From JAQBDA01 sp041301185 (GTDB taxonomy: Bacteria; Chloroflexota; Anaerolineae; Anaerolineales; UBA4823): a stretch of DNA of 8,370 bases. Below are positions 1-6,694 of this stretch, in pieces (the first letter of the stretch is position 1; the number at the start of each line of letters is the position of its first letter). The stretch is taken from NCBI GenBank assembly GCA_041301185.1, contig JBFYSV010000338.1, positions 1 through 8,370 of the forward strand, given 5' to 3'. A model generated the notes under the pieces. The model made no database searches and was not told the DNA's origin. It worked only from the letters and a program-made list of their open reading frames with translations. A program made the position numbers and the translations under genes.

Positions 1-251
1 TTCTTTTCTTCCAAGCTATCCCGCTTTTTGGTCCTGCTTTCGCCCATCTTGCGCCATGTTGAGAATCGTTCGCTAGGCTTGGGCGGGTTGCGGTAGGTCC
101 ACATCAAATATACCCCAATGAAGAATAGCACGGTGCCAGTGCATAGAAAAAAATAATTGGGCATATCAACCTGGTTGGTCGCAAAGAAAATAATCAAGGC
201 CAGAAAGCCCAGGAAGAAAAAGAACTGACCTATCCGCGCGACGATCGTCAT
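1..251 (-). CDS. Small two-helix membrane protein, C-terminus cut by window edge
   Basis: I do not recognise this gene. The reading frame starts at the ATG at 251 and stays open to the window edge, giving 83 residues with no stop. The N-terminus (MTIVARIGQF...) leads into a very hydrophobic Phe-rich segment at about residues 9-25, a short polar loop with Asn and Asp (26-32), and a second hydrophobic segment at about 33-51. A basic tail follows (RNPPKPSERF, then RKMG and KKRD). This is the pattern of a two-pass inner-membrane protein with a charged cytoplasmic C-terminus. The residues just before ATG read as a weak ribosome site at best, so the start is not firm; the frame stays open for at least 45 nt upstream. 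It lies 103 nt downstream of the aldehyde dehydrogenase on the same strand and may or may not share its transcript. Coding status is supported by the membrane pattern and the downstream codon choice, but no family function can be given. Confidence 0.6.
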   Translation of the reverse strand, partial: MTIVARIGQFFFFLGFLALIIFFATNQVDMPNYFFLCTGTVLFFIGVYLMWTYRNPPKPSERFSTWRKMGESRTKKRDSLEEK

Positions 252-269
252 AAAGGATATTTTTTTATC

Positions 270-306
270 TGCAGGATCGGCGAATGATGCTCTCGCCGAT
301 CCTGCA
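270..306 (-). terminator. Perfect 14-bp stem-loop between two minus-strand genes (possible terminator)
   Basis: Positions 270-283 and 293-306 are exact reverse complements (14 bp, GC-rich, 9-nt loop). The hairpin lies in the 3' region of the aldehyde dehydrogenase transcript. It sits 18 nt before the start codon of the small membrane protein gene. On the minus strand the stem is followed by an A-run and not a U-run, so it is not a textbook intrinsic terminator. It may stabilise the upstream mRNA 3' end, terminate weakly, or affect translation of the downstream gene. A smaller hairpin (TGCAT at 303-307, ATGCA at 311-315) overlaps its base. Confidence 0.4.
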
Positions 307-354
307 TGCTATGCAATGGGTAAGCTGGTATGCCTGGCAACCAGTACAAGCAGC

Positions 355-1929
355 TTATTCGATTGTCGTCTGGATCTGCTCGTGCATGTACAACGGCAGG
401 TAGTAGTGCCCGCCCGCGTTCTTACCGCTCGATCCAGAGCCTTTCCAGCCGCCAAACGGCTGGAATCCTGGCCATGCCCCGGTGGTGGCACCTTGCGGGC
501 GATTGGCGTAAGTCACGCCAGCCTGGATATTTTCGAAGAACCACTTGGCCTGCTTCTTTGAGCCGTAAAAACCGGCGGTCAGGCCGTAGTTGACGTCGTT
601 AGCCATCCGCATGGCTTCGTCCAGGTTCTTGATCTTGGCAAGGGTGGTGATGGGCAGGAACATCTCGTGTTTCCACAGGCGGTGATCCAGCGGCAGGTCA
701 GCCACCAGGGTGGGCGGGCAGAAGTAGCCTTTGGCATATTCGCCGTCGGTGCGCACCTTCCCGCCGGTCAAGATCGTGCCGGATTGGGAAAGCTCTTCGC
801 AGAAATCCTGGTAATCCTGGCAGGAACTTTTGTTCACTACCGGACCGTTGTACACTTTGCGGTCGGTGGGGTCACCGATAGCCAGCTTGTTGGTCAGGTC
901 GACCAGCCTGGAAACCAGCTCATCGTAGACGGGTGCTTCAATATAAACCCGCGAGCAGGCTGAGCACTTCTGGCCTTGCAAGCCGAACGCCGAGCGCACG
1001 ATGCCGATGGCAGCCCGCTCCAGATCGGCGCGGCGGGTGACGATCGCCGGATTCTTGCCGCCCAGCTCTAGGATGATCGGGCGCACATAATTATGCTGAG
1101 CGAAATCGCGGAAGATTTTCATGCCCACGTCGAATGATCCGGTAAAGGTAATCCCATCCACCTGGTTGCTTTCGATTAATGCCTGCCCCAAGGTGCTGCC
1201 CGGACCGGTCACATAATTAAACACGCCGTCCGGCAGACCGGCATCCCGCAAGCACTCTGCCAGCAGGCGCACGGTGAAGGGGGTATCCGTGGCGGGTTTC
1301 ATGACCAGCGTGTTGCCGCTCACCAGAGCAGAGCCGGAGGGACCGCCGGTGAGGGCGCCGGGGAAATTGAACGGGCTGATCACCAACCAGACGCCGTACG
1401 GGCGCAGGACAGAGACATTGGTGGATTGGTAACCCACCAGCGGGTCGCGCCCCATCTTGACTATGTATCCCTTGTTTTTCTCCATCTGGTAGCAGGCGTA
1501 GCGGATTAAATCGGCGGTTTCAGCCACATCTCCCAGGGCTTCCATGCGGTTCTTGCCCACCTCCATCGCCATGACTGCCGCGATGTTGTAGATGCGCTCG
1601 TCGATCAAATCGGCTGCTTTGCGCATCAAGGTCACGCGATCCTGCCACTTCATCCCGCTCCACTTAGGGAAGGCTTTGCGGGCTGCGTTCATGGCATCTT
1701 CTGCATCCCGGGCGGTGCCTTTTTGGAAGACACCCAGCACAACATCCGTATTGGCAGGCGAGCGATCTTGAAACTTATCGTCGGCAAAGCGCTCCTTGCC
1801 ATCGATGATCATCCCGTATTCTTTGCCAAGGTTGGCTTTGGCTTCTACCAGTGCCTGGTCAAAGCGAGTGTGCAGCTCCTCTGGGGGGTTGAACATCGTT
1901 GCGTAAGTTAACTTGAAGGTTTCTGACAT
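355..1929 (-). CDS. Aldehyde dehydrogenase, P5C (L-glutamate gamma-semialdehyde) dehydrogenase type
   Basis: This 524-residue protein is an NAD(P)-dependent aldehyde dehydrogenase. The long N-terminal extension (about 50 residues before the core), the SGS-free GQKCSACSR catalytic segment and the TGA-x-PG-x-QPFGG anchor loop match the RocA/PutA-type family. That family oxidises L-glutamate gamma-semialdehyde to glutamate in proline and arginine breakdown, in the cytoplasm. Visible key residues are Asn188 in SPFNFP, Lys211 in VMKPA for cofactor binding, general-base Glu288 in LELGG and nucleophile Cys322 in GQKCSA. Length fits the family (about 515 residues). Near Glu422 the usual E-x-F-G-P reads EMFLP. 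The start is well set: ATG is preceded by AAAGGAG with a 6-nt gap to the start codon, and a sigma70-type promoter lies about 80 nt upstream. No proline dehydrogenase or arginase-pathway gene is next to it, so the physiological substrate is inferred from family membership only and another semialdehyde is possible. Confidence 0.9.
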   Translation of the reverse strand: MSETFKLTYATMFNPPEELHTRFDQALVEAKANLGKEYGMIIDGKERFADDKFQDRSPANTDVVLGVFQKGTARDAEDAMNAARKAFPKWSGMKWQDRVTLMRKAADLIDERIYNIAAVMAMEVGKNRMEALGDVAETADLIRYACYQMEKNKGYIVKMGRDPLVGYQSTNVSVLRPYGVWLVISPFNFPGALTGGPSGSALVSGNTLVMKPATDTPFTVRLLAECLRDAGLPDGVFNYVTGPGSTLGQALIESNQVDGITFTGSFDVGMKIFRDFAQHNYVRPIILELGGKNPAIVTRRADLERAAIGIVRSAFGLQGQKCSACSRVYIEAPVYDELVSRLVDLTNKLAIGDPTDRKVYNGPVVNKSSCQDYQDFCEELSQSGTILTGGKVRTDGEYAKGYFCPPTLVADLPLDHRLWKHEMFLPITTLAKIKNLDEAMRMANDVNYGLTAGFYGSKKQAKWFFENIQAGVTYANRPQGATTGAWPGFQPFGGWKGSGSSGKNAGGHYYLPLYMHEQIQTTIE

Positions 1930-2015
1930 GCGGTGCTCCTTTTAATTGATTGGATCGAATATCTACGGGCGGTGGCCCGAATCTGGTACGAACTATGTTC
2001 TTTCGAGTAGTTAAT

Positions 2016-2044
2016 AGTATAGCCGAGGCAGGCGCTCTCGTCAA
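2016..2044 (-). promoter_or_regulatory. Sigma70-type promoter of the aldehyde dehydrogenase gene
   Basis: On the minus strand a -35 box TTGACG (2044-2039) and a -10 box TATACT (2021-2016) are separated by exactly 17 bp. Each box matches the consensus at five of six positions. The expected start site is near 2009, giving an untranslated leader of about 80 nt before the ATG at 1929. A short palindrome GAAC-TAT-GTTC (1990-2000) lies just downstream of that start point. A 5-bp hairpin (CGGGC 1966-1970, GCCCG 1975-1979) lies inside the leader. Confidence 0.65.
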
Positions 2045-2089
2045 AAGAAAGGTGTATGTTTCCTCGCATGACAGAAATCCGGTTTTTTG

Positions 2090-2118
2090 TTGCATTTGCG
2101 GCTTTTTTCGGCTAAACT
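2090..2118 (+). promoter_or_regulatory. Possible promoter of the radical SAM operon
   Basis: TTGCAT (2090-2095) and TAAACT (2113-2118) are spaced 17 bp and would start transcription near 2125, about 20 nt before the start codon at 2145. The match is moderate (three and four of six bases). Two T6 tracts, 2083-2088 and 2103-2108, are exactly 20 bp apart, about two helical turns, and may bend the DNA around this promoter. It lies back to back with the aldehyde dehydrogenase promoter. Confidence 0.35.
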
Positions 2119-2144
2119 GAAGGTGTGTTGCTGAGGAGGTGAAC

Positions 2145-3044
2145 ATGGAGCTCTCTGGATTGCACCTGCTATTGACTTACCAGTGTACATTTGAATGCGA
2201 CCATTGCTTCACCTGGGGCAGTCCCTGGCAGACTGGCACGCTGACCCTGGCAGACATTCGCCTGATCTTGCAACAGGCAAGCGAGGTGGGGGGAATCGAA
2301 TGGATCTACTTCGAAGGCGGTGAGCCTTTCCTGTACTATGCCACGCTGATCAAGGCAGTTGAAATGGCCGGCAGCGCCGGTTTCAAGGTGGGTCTGGTCA
2401 GCAATGCATACTGGGCTACCAGCGTAGAAGATGCCGAGGAGTGGCTGCGCCCTCTGGCTCCCTGGCTGGGTGATCTCTCGGTGAGCAGCGACCTGTTTCA
2501 TTACAGCGAGAAGCTCAGCCTGCAGGCGCAGAACGCTTGCGCTGCTGCTAACGTCTTGAGCATCCCGATTGGGGTGATCAGCATCGCCCGGCCGGAGGGG
2601 GAGTCCAGAGGCGAGCGAGGTAAGCTGCCTCCCGGCGAATCGGCTGTCCAGTACCGCGGCCGGGCTGCGATTAAGCTGGCACCGGATGCCCCCATACGTG
2701 CGTGGGACGAGTTCCACGAATGCCCGCATGAAGATCTGCGTGATCTGGGCAGGGTGCACCTGGACCCCTTGGGGAATATCCATATCTGCCAGGGAATTAC
2801 CCTCGGCAATATCCACTGCCTGTCGCTGGCGGAAATCTGCCAGCATTATGACCCAGACCAGCACCCGATCGCCGGCCCGTTGTTGGCGGGCGGTCCGGCC
2901 GAGCTGGCAACCCGCTACCAGCTACCCCACGCAGACGGCTATGCGGATGCCTGCCATTTCTGCTATACCGCCCGGCTGGCATTGCGCTCTCGCTTCCCAG
3001 AGATATTATCACCAGATCAAATGTATGGCATCTACCAGCAATGA
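2145..3044 (+). CDS. Radical SAM protein with cysteine-rich C-terminal (SPASM/twitch-like) region
   Basis: This 299-residue protein has the radical SAM signature right at its N-terminus: Cys14, Cys18 and Cys21 (CTFECDHC, CX3CX2C), which bind the [4Fe-4S] cluster that cleaves S-adenosylmethionine. The SAM-binding GGEP motif is at residues 58-61, and GLVSNAYW at 83-90 fits the next barrel strand. The second half has Cys193, Cys215 (LDPLGNIHIC), Cys225, Cys232 and a CHFC pair (270/273). This arrangement is like the SPASM or twitch domains that hold an auxiliary Fe-S cluster. Members of that group modify peptides or small molecules, but the substrate here is unknown and no precursor peptide gene is seen nearby. 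I chose the ATG at 2145 because AGGAGG (2134-2139) sits 5 nt before it. The in-frame GTG at 2139 overlaps that ribosome site. The stop overlaps the start of the next gene, so the two products are probably made together. Confidence 0.88.
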   Translation: MELSGLHLLLTYQCTFECDHCFTWGSPWQTGTLTLADIRLILQQASEVGGIEWIYFEGGEPFLYYATLIKAVEMAGSAGFKVGLVSNAYWATSVEDAEEWLRPLAPWLGDLSVSSDLFHYSEKLSLQAQNACAAANVLSIPIGVISIARPEGESRGERGKLPPGESAVQYRGRAAIKLAPDAPIRAWDEFHECPHEDLRDLGRVHLDPLGNIHICQGITLGNIHCLSLAEICQHYDPDQHPIAGPLLAGGPAELATRYQLPHADGYADACHFCYTARLALRSRFPEILSPDQMYGIYQQ

Positions 3045-3811
3045 CCTTCTTTACTGACACCGCCTTCATCGGAATTGATCCCACCGCAGGGCAGCGCCCA
3101 TTTGTCTACGCTGCCCTGAACGGCAACCTGCAGCTACTTGCTTTGGGGCAGGGCGAAATGAATGACGTGCTGGCTTTTGTTGCCGGGCAGCAGCAGGCGC
3201 TGGTGGCTGTGTGCGCTCCCCGCCAGCCGAACCAGGGTTTGATGGAAAAAGCTGAGGTGCGCGACAAGCTAATTCCGCCGCCTCGCCCCGGGCGCTGGGT
3301 TAATTTCCGTCTGAGCGAATACCAGCTTCGCCAGCACAACATCAGCTCTCCGCGCACACCTGCCCAGGAGAAGAATTGTCCAAACTGGATGCAAATGGGA
3401 TTTCAGCTCTACCGGCGGCTGGAGGGGCTGGGGTATCATAGTTTTCCTGCACCTGAAGCGCACCACCAGTTTCTTGAAGTCTACCCGCATGCCTGCTTCA
3501 CTACCCTGCTGGGCCAACCGCCATTCCCCAAGCAAACACTGGAGGGCCGCATCCAGCGCCAGCTAATCCTCTACGAGCAGAAGATCAACCTCTCCGACCC
3601 TCTACGCTTTTTTGAGGAGATCACCCGCCATCGGTTGTTGAAGGGCATCCTGCCCCTGGAAGATATTTGCGCGCCCGGCGAGCTGGATGCCCTGGTGGCA
3701 GCCTACACCGCCTGCCTGGCAGCCAATCACCCGGAGCAGGTGACGATCCTGGGCCATCCTGATGAAGGGCAAACCTATTTGCCGGTGGCGGAGTTGAAGC
3801 CGCGCTACTAA
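3041..3811 (+). CDS. DUF429 family protein (predicted RNase H-fold nuclease)
   Basis: The 256-residue product opens with FIGIDPTAG (residues 9-17), the hallmark N-terminus of DUF429 proteins, with Asp13 in the position of the first acidic residue of an RNase H-like fold. Other family-like parts are the PRQPNQGLMEK and RDKLIPPPRPGRWVNFRLSE segment (about 60-92), ARG/PRTP-type sequence before a conserved NWMQMGFQLYRRL helix (about 114-126), and the EVYPHACFTTLLG segment in the second half. DUF429 proteins are predicted nucleases by fold, but no activity is established for this type. Its ATG overlaps the radical SAM stop codon (ATGA, 3041-3044) and it has no ribosome site of its own, so translation probably depends on the upstream gene. 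The pairing suggests a shared task, although what that is cannot be read from the sequence. Confidence 0.8.
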   Translation: MTFFTDTAFIGIDPTAGQRPFVYAALNGNLQLLALGQGEMNDVLAFVAGQQQALVAVCAPRQPNQGLMEKAEVRDKLIPPPRPGRWVNFRLSEYQLRQHNISSPRTPAQEKNCPNWMQMGFQLYRRLEGLGYHSFPAPEAHHQFLEVYPHACFTTLLGQPPFPKQTLEGRIQRQLILYEQKINLSDPLRFFEEITRHRLLKGILPLEDICAPGELDALVAAYTACLAANHPEQVTILGHPDEGQTYLPVAELKPRY

Positions 3812-3867
3812 TCCTGAGAATCGGTGTTTATCTTGTTGGTAAGCAAATCCCATTATTGGATGACTAA

Positions 3868-4785
3868 ATGCCCAAGCACAAAGTCAAAATGATCCTCAAT
3901 CCCAACGCCGACCTGGGTCGTGCCTGGCGCCAGGCGGCAGATCTTCGCCCGATTGTCGACCAGTTTGGCGGCGCTGACTGGAGCGGAACTGTCTACCCGT
4001 CTCATGCCATCGAGCTGGCCCGCCAGGCTGCGGAAGAAGGTTACCAGATGGTCATCTCGGTCGGTGGCGATGGCACCGTCCACGAGGTAATTAATGGATT
4101 GATGCAGGTGCCTGCCGAGCATCGACCGCGCTTGGGGATCGTGCCGATGGGCTCCGGAAACGATTTTGCCTACTCGGTAGGCGTGAACCCGCAACCCGTC
4201 AGTGCATTACAGGCAATTTTTACGGGCCAGCCGCATTTTATTGATGTTGGCAGGCTGGTGGACGGCAGCGGGCGGGTTGAATACTGGAACAACGTCCTGG
4301 GAATCGGGTTTGATGCCACAACGACCATTCACTCGCGGCGGTTCACTTATTTTCGGGGATTTATGGTGTATTTTTTGGCGGTCTTGCAGACGATACTCTT
4401 AAACCATGACGCCCCGCAAATGCACATCACCACGGACCAGGAAAGCTGGAGTGATAAGCTGGTGATGCTGGTGTTGTGCAACGGCAGCCGGGAAGGCGGC
4501 GGTTTCCAGGTAGCTCCGCAAGCGCGTCCGGATGATGGTATCCTGGACTATGCCTGCATTGGAAAGGTCTCGCGCCCCATGATGCTGCGCTTGCTGCCGG
4601 AGGTCATGAAGGGTACACACGGGCGTTTCCCACAAGTGCGCATGGGCAAGCTCACCCAGATGGAGCTACAATCCGAATCGCCGTTGGTCATCCATGTTGA
4701 TGGAGAGATTTTTGCCGGCTTTGGCATGGACATCCGGCAGCTGAGGGTAGAAATAATCCCCGGAGCAGTGGAACTGGTTTCCTGA
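3868..4785 (+). CDS. YegS/BmrU-type lipid (diacylglycerol) kinase
   Basis: This 305-residue protein is a soluble or membrane-associated lipid kinase of the diacylglycerol kinase catalytic-domain family, which moves the ATP gamma-phosphate onto a lipid hydroxyl such as that of diacylglycerol. Seen in order: the N-terminal strand MILNPNA (8-14), the nucleotide-binding GGDGT (66-70), the GSGNDFA loop (95-101), the APQARPDDGILD segment (216-227) with its acidic pair, and HVDGE (276-280) near the C-terminus. Length is typical for bacterial members (about 290-310). The family has no transmembrane helix, and none is seen here apart from a hydrophobic stretch at about 164-177 (MVYFLAVLQTILL). It begins 56 nt after the DUF429 gene with only a weak ribosome site, GGA at 3858-3860. 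The lipid substrate is not resolved: diacylglycerol, sphingoid or phosphatidylglycerol-type substrates are all known for the family. Confidence 0.9.
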   Translation: MPKHKVKMILNPNADLGRAWRQAADLRPIVDQFGGADWSGTVYPSHAIELARQAAEEGYQMVISVGGDGTVHEVINGLMQVPAEHRPRLGIVPMGSGNDFAYSVGVNPQPVSALQAIFTGQPHFIDVGRLVDGSGRVEYWNNVLGIGFDATTTIHSRRFTYFRGFMVYFLAVLQTILLNHDAPQMHITTDQESWSDKLVMLVLCNGSREGGGFQVAPQARPDDGILDYACIGKVSRPMMLRLLPEVMKGTHGRFPQVRMGKLTQMELQSESPLVIHVDGEIFAGFGMDIRQLRVEIIPGAVELVS

Positions 4786-4806
4786 GGATGGTGCTGGGCT
4801 CAGGAA
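4779..4806 (+). other. 8-bp stem-loop across the lipid kinase stop codon
   Basis: TTCCTGAG (4779-4786) and CTCAGGAA (4799-4806) are perfect reverse complements around a 12-nt loop. The stem contains the kinase stop codon TGA (4783-4785). No T-run follows, so intrinsic termination is unlikely, and the stem may only slow ribosomes or RNases between the kinase and the next gene. Confidence 0.3.
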
Positions 4807-4843
4807 CTACTGGTAACGGTGCACGCAGTTATGCAAGAAACCT

Positions 4844-6511
4844 ATGCTTGATCTCAACCAGAGTTTGCACAGCCAGGATATGGCATATCTGCAGATCGTC
4901 GCCGATTTGTGGGGGGTGCATTTGGAGGCGGCGGACATCCGGGCTGCTTTGCAGCAGATTGTCACCACTTTACAAGAGCCTGGACGGCTGGCGGCGATGG
5001 TTGCCAGCCTGTCGGATGAGGCGCGCGCCGCCCTGGATGATCTGCTGCGCAATGATGGCAGGCTGTCCTGGTCGCTGTTCACGCGGCGGCATGGCGAGCT
5101 GCGCGAGATGGGCCCAGGACGCCGGGACCGGGAGCGCCCTCATCTCAACCCGGTCTCAGCAACGGAGATCCTGTGGTACCGGGCTCTGGTAGGCCGCGCT
5201 TTCCTGGATGCCCCCGAGGGACCGCAGGAATACGCCTGCCTGCCGGTTGAGTTCCAAGCCCTGTTGCCTGTGCCCCAAAACCCTCCGGGGACAAAGCTGG
5301 GACGAGCAGCAAAAGCTGGCGAGCGAGCGGTTATCATTCCGGTCAGCGATCATATCCTCGACCATGCCTGCACGCTGCTGGCTGGCCTGCGCCTGGGTTT
5401 CCCGGACGAAAAGCTGGCTCAGCTTACAACGGCCTGGCAGCCTGCCGGAGTGCTAAGCGCCTACCCGCTGACTGCAGCCTCGCTGGCGGGGTTGCTGGGC
5501 GCAGCTGGGCTATTGGATGCCAGTGCTATGCCTCTCCCAGAGGCCACCCGCCATTTCCTTGAGTTACCCCGGGGCAAGGCGCTGGCGCATTTGGTGCGCG
5601 GTTGGTCGCACAGCACCGGCTATAACGAGCTGCGCCTCATTCCCGACCTGGTCTTTGAGGGAGAGTGGCAAAATGACCCGTTGCGAACGCGCTACGCAAT
5701 CCTGGATTTTCTGGCTGCCGTGCCGGCTGATACCTGGTGGAACCTGAAAGCTTTTATCAGCGATATTCACAAGAAACACCCCGATTTTCAGCGCCCGGCG
5801 GGAGATTACGATTCGTGGTACATTCGCAGCCGGGCTACTGGCAAATACTTGCGGGGTTTCGAGCACTGGGAAGATGTGGATGGTGCCCTGATCCGGTTTA
5901 TGATCCTGGGACCTTTGCACTGGCTGGGGATCGTGGATCTGGCTGCGCCTGCCCCGGACGCGGCACCACAGGCTTTTCGCCTATCGGCCTGGGCGGAGGC
6001 GCTCTTGAACGGCGCCCCGCCAGAAATTCCGGATAAAGAGGATGAGAGCTTCTTGATCAGCTCGGACGCCCGCATTCGCGTGCCGCGCCGGGCGCCGCGC
6101 GCCGCCCGCTACCAGCTCGCCCGCTTCAGCGATTGGGAGCGCGAGAACGCCGAAGCGTACCTCTACCGGCTCACCCCGGCTTCGCTGGAACGCGCCCGGG
6201 GACAGGGGTTGCGGGTACTGCACCTGCTGACCTTATTACGGCGCTACGCTCTGACCGTGCCTCCCAGCCTGGAAAAAGCGTTGACCCGCTGGCAAGAAAA
6301 CGGCACCGAGGCCCATCTGGAACACCTGCTGGTGCTGCGCCTGCGCAACCCAGATATGCTGCAAATGTTGCGCACCTCGCGAGCCGCCCGCTTTTTAGGG
6401 GAGCCGCTCGGACCAACCGCCGTAGTGGTTAAAGCCGGTGCCTGGGAGAAAGTGCTGGCGATCCTGGCAGAGATGGGTTACCTGGGAGAAGGGCCACAGG
6501 AAATGGAATAA
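4844..6511 (+). CDS. Helicase-associated-domain protein (XPB/Ssl2 N-terminal-like), 555 aa
   Basis: The protein resembles the stand-alone helicase-associated proteins found in Chloroflexota and Actinomycetota, whose C-terminal half matches the XPB/Ssl2 helicase N-terminal type domain (called Helicase_C_3 in family collections). The N-terminus (LNQSLHSQDMAYLQIVADLWG) leads into a helical region. LSDEARAALDDLLRNDGRLSW (about 56-76) looks like a winged-helix or HTH-like unit. WYRALVGRAFLD and GPQEYACLPVEF follow at about 111-137. The C-terminal part shows RYQLARFSDWERENAEAYLYRLTP ASLERARGQG, the pattern of the XPB-N domain. No Walker A or DEAD/DEAH box is visible, so it is not itself a helicase. 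In other genomes such proteins can occur close to an XPB-like helicase, but none is in this window. It starts 58 nt after the kinase stop without a clear ribosome site. DNA repair or transcription-coupled work is a guess from the domain name, not shown here. Confidence 0.7.
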   Translation: MLDLNQSLHSQDMAYLQIVADLWGVHLEAADIRAALQQIVTTLQEPGRLAAMVASLSDEARAALDDLLRNDGRLSWSLFTRRHGELREMGPGRRDRERPHLNPVSATEILWYRALVGRAFLDAPEGPQEYACLPVEFQALLPVPQNPPGTKLGRAAKAGERAVIIPVSDHILDHACTLLAGLRLGFPDEKLAQLTTAWQPAGVLSAYPLTAASLAGLLGAAGLLDASAMPLPEATRHFLELPRGKALAHLVRGWSHSTGYNELRLIPDLVFEGEWQNDPLRTRYAILDFLAAVPADTWWNLKAFISDIHKKHPDFQRPAGDYDSWYIRSRATGKYLRGFEHWEDVDGALIRFMILGPLHWLGIVDLAAPAPDAAPQAFRLSAWAEALLNGAPPEIPDKEDESFLISSDARIRVPRRAPRAARYQLARFSDWERENAEAYLYRLTPASLERARGQGLRVLHLLTLLRRYALTVPPSLEKALTRWQENGTEAHLEHLLVLRLRNPDMLQMLRTSRAARFLGEPLGPTAVVVKAGAWEKVLAILAEMGYLGEGPQEME

Positions 6512-6516
6512 AAAAC

Positions 6517-6635
6517 GCCGGAGTAATCCAATCTCTAGCTAATCTGCTAGGCTTGCTGGCATGTTAAGCTGGTAGTTGCAACTTCTCTAGCTAAAATACT
6601 AGATTACGCCAGTCAGTATTTGGGATTACTCCGGC
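6517..6635. repeat. 119-bp element with perfect 13-bp terminal inverted repeats
   Basis: GCCGGAGTAATCC (6517-6529) is repeated exactly as its reverse complement at 6623-6635, enclosing 93 bp. Inside, TCTCTAGCTAA occurs twice in direct orientation (6532-6542 and 6584-6594), each followed four bases later by CTAG. GATTACGCC (6602-6610) echoes the right end GATTACTCC (6624-6632). A 10-bp palindrome AGTTGCAACT lies at 6574-6583. The element begins five bases after the helicase-associated gene's stop. No ORF, transposase or obvious target duplication is seen. It could be a small non-autonomous repeat (MITE-like), a long hairpin transcript end, or a protein-binding array. Confidence 0.5.
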
Positions 6636-6694
6636 TTATGCAGTTGTATTATCAATATAGTAGCACTGCCAGGCAGTCGATTTCATCTGTCTTT

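Noticed and set aside
1204..1212. ACCGGTCAC, matching part of the operator half-site
   Set aside because: It lies within the aldehyde dehydrogenase coding region, is not palindromic beyond ACCGGT and is expected by chance in GC-rich DNA. ACCGGT at 7339-7344 is dismissed for the same reason.
2139..2144. GTG at 2139 as start of the radical SAM protein
   Set aside because: It overlaps the AGGAGG ribosome site; the ATG two codons later has proper spacing.
1859..2146. 95-codon minus-strand frame spanning the divergent promoter region
   Set aside because: It crosses both promoters and overlaps the aldehyde dehydrogenase start out of frame; no ribosome site or domain supports it.
2169..2864. 231-codon open frame on the minus strand inside the radical SAM gene
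   Set aside because: It is antisense to a gene with clear motifs and a good ribosome site, and its own sequence shows no recognisable domain.
4788..5192. 134-codon plus-strand frame overlapping the start of the helicase-associated gene
   Set aside because: Its product is rich in Arg, Cys and Trp as expected for an out-of-frame reading of GC-rich coding DNA, and it overlaps a family-supported gene in another frame.
6665..6677. 13-nt palindrome ACTGCC-A-GGCAGT
   Set aside because: Short, not repeated elsewhere in the window and not placed against any supported promoter.
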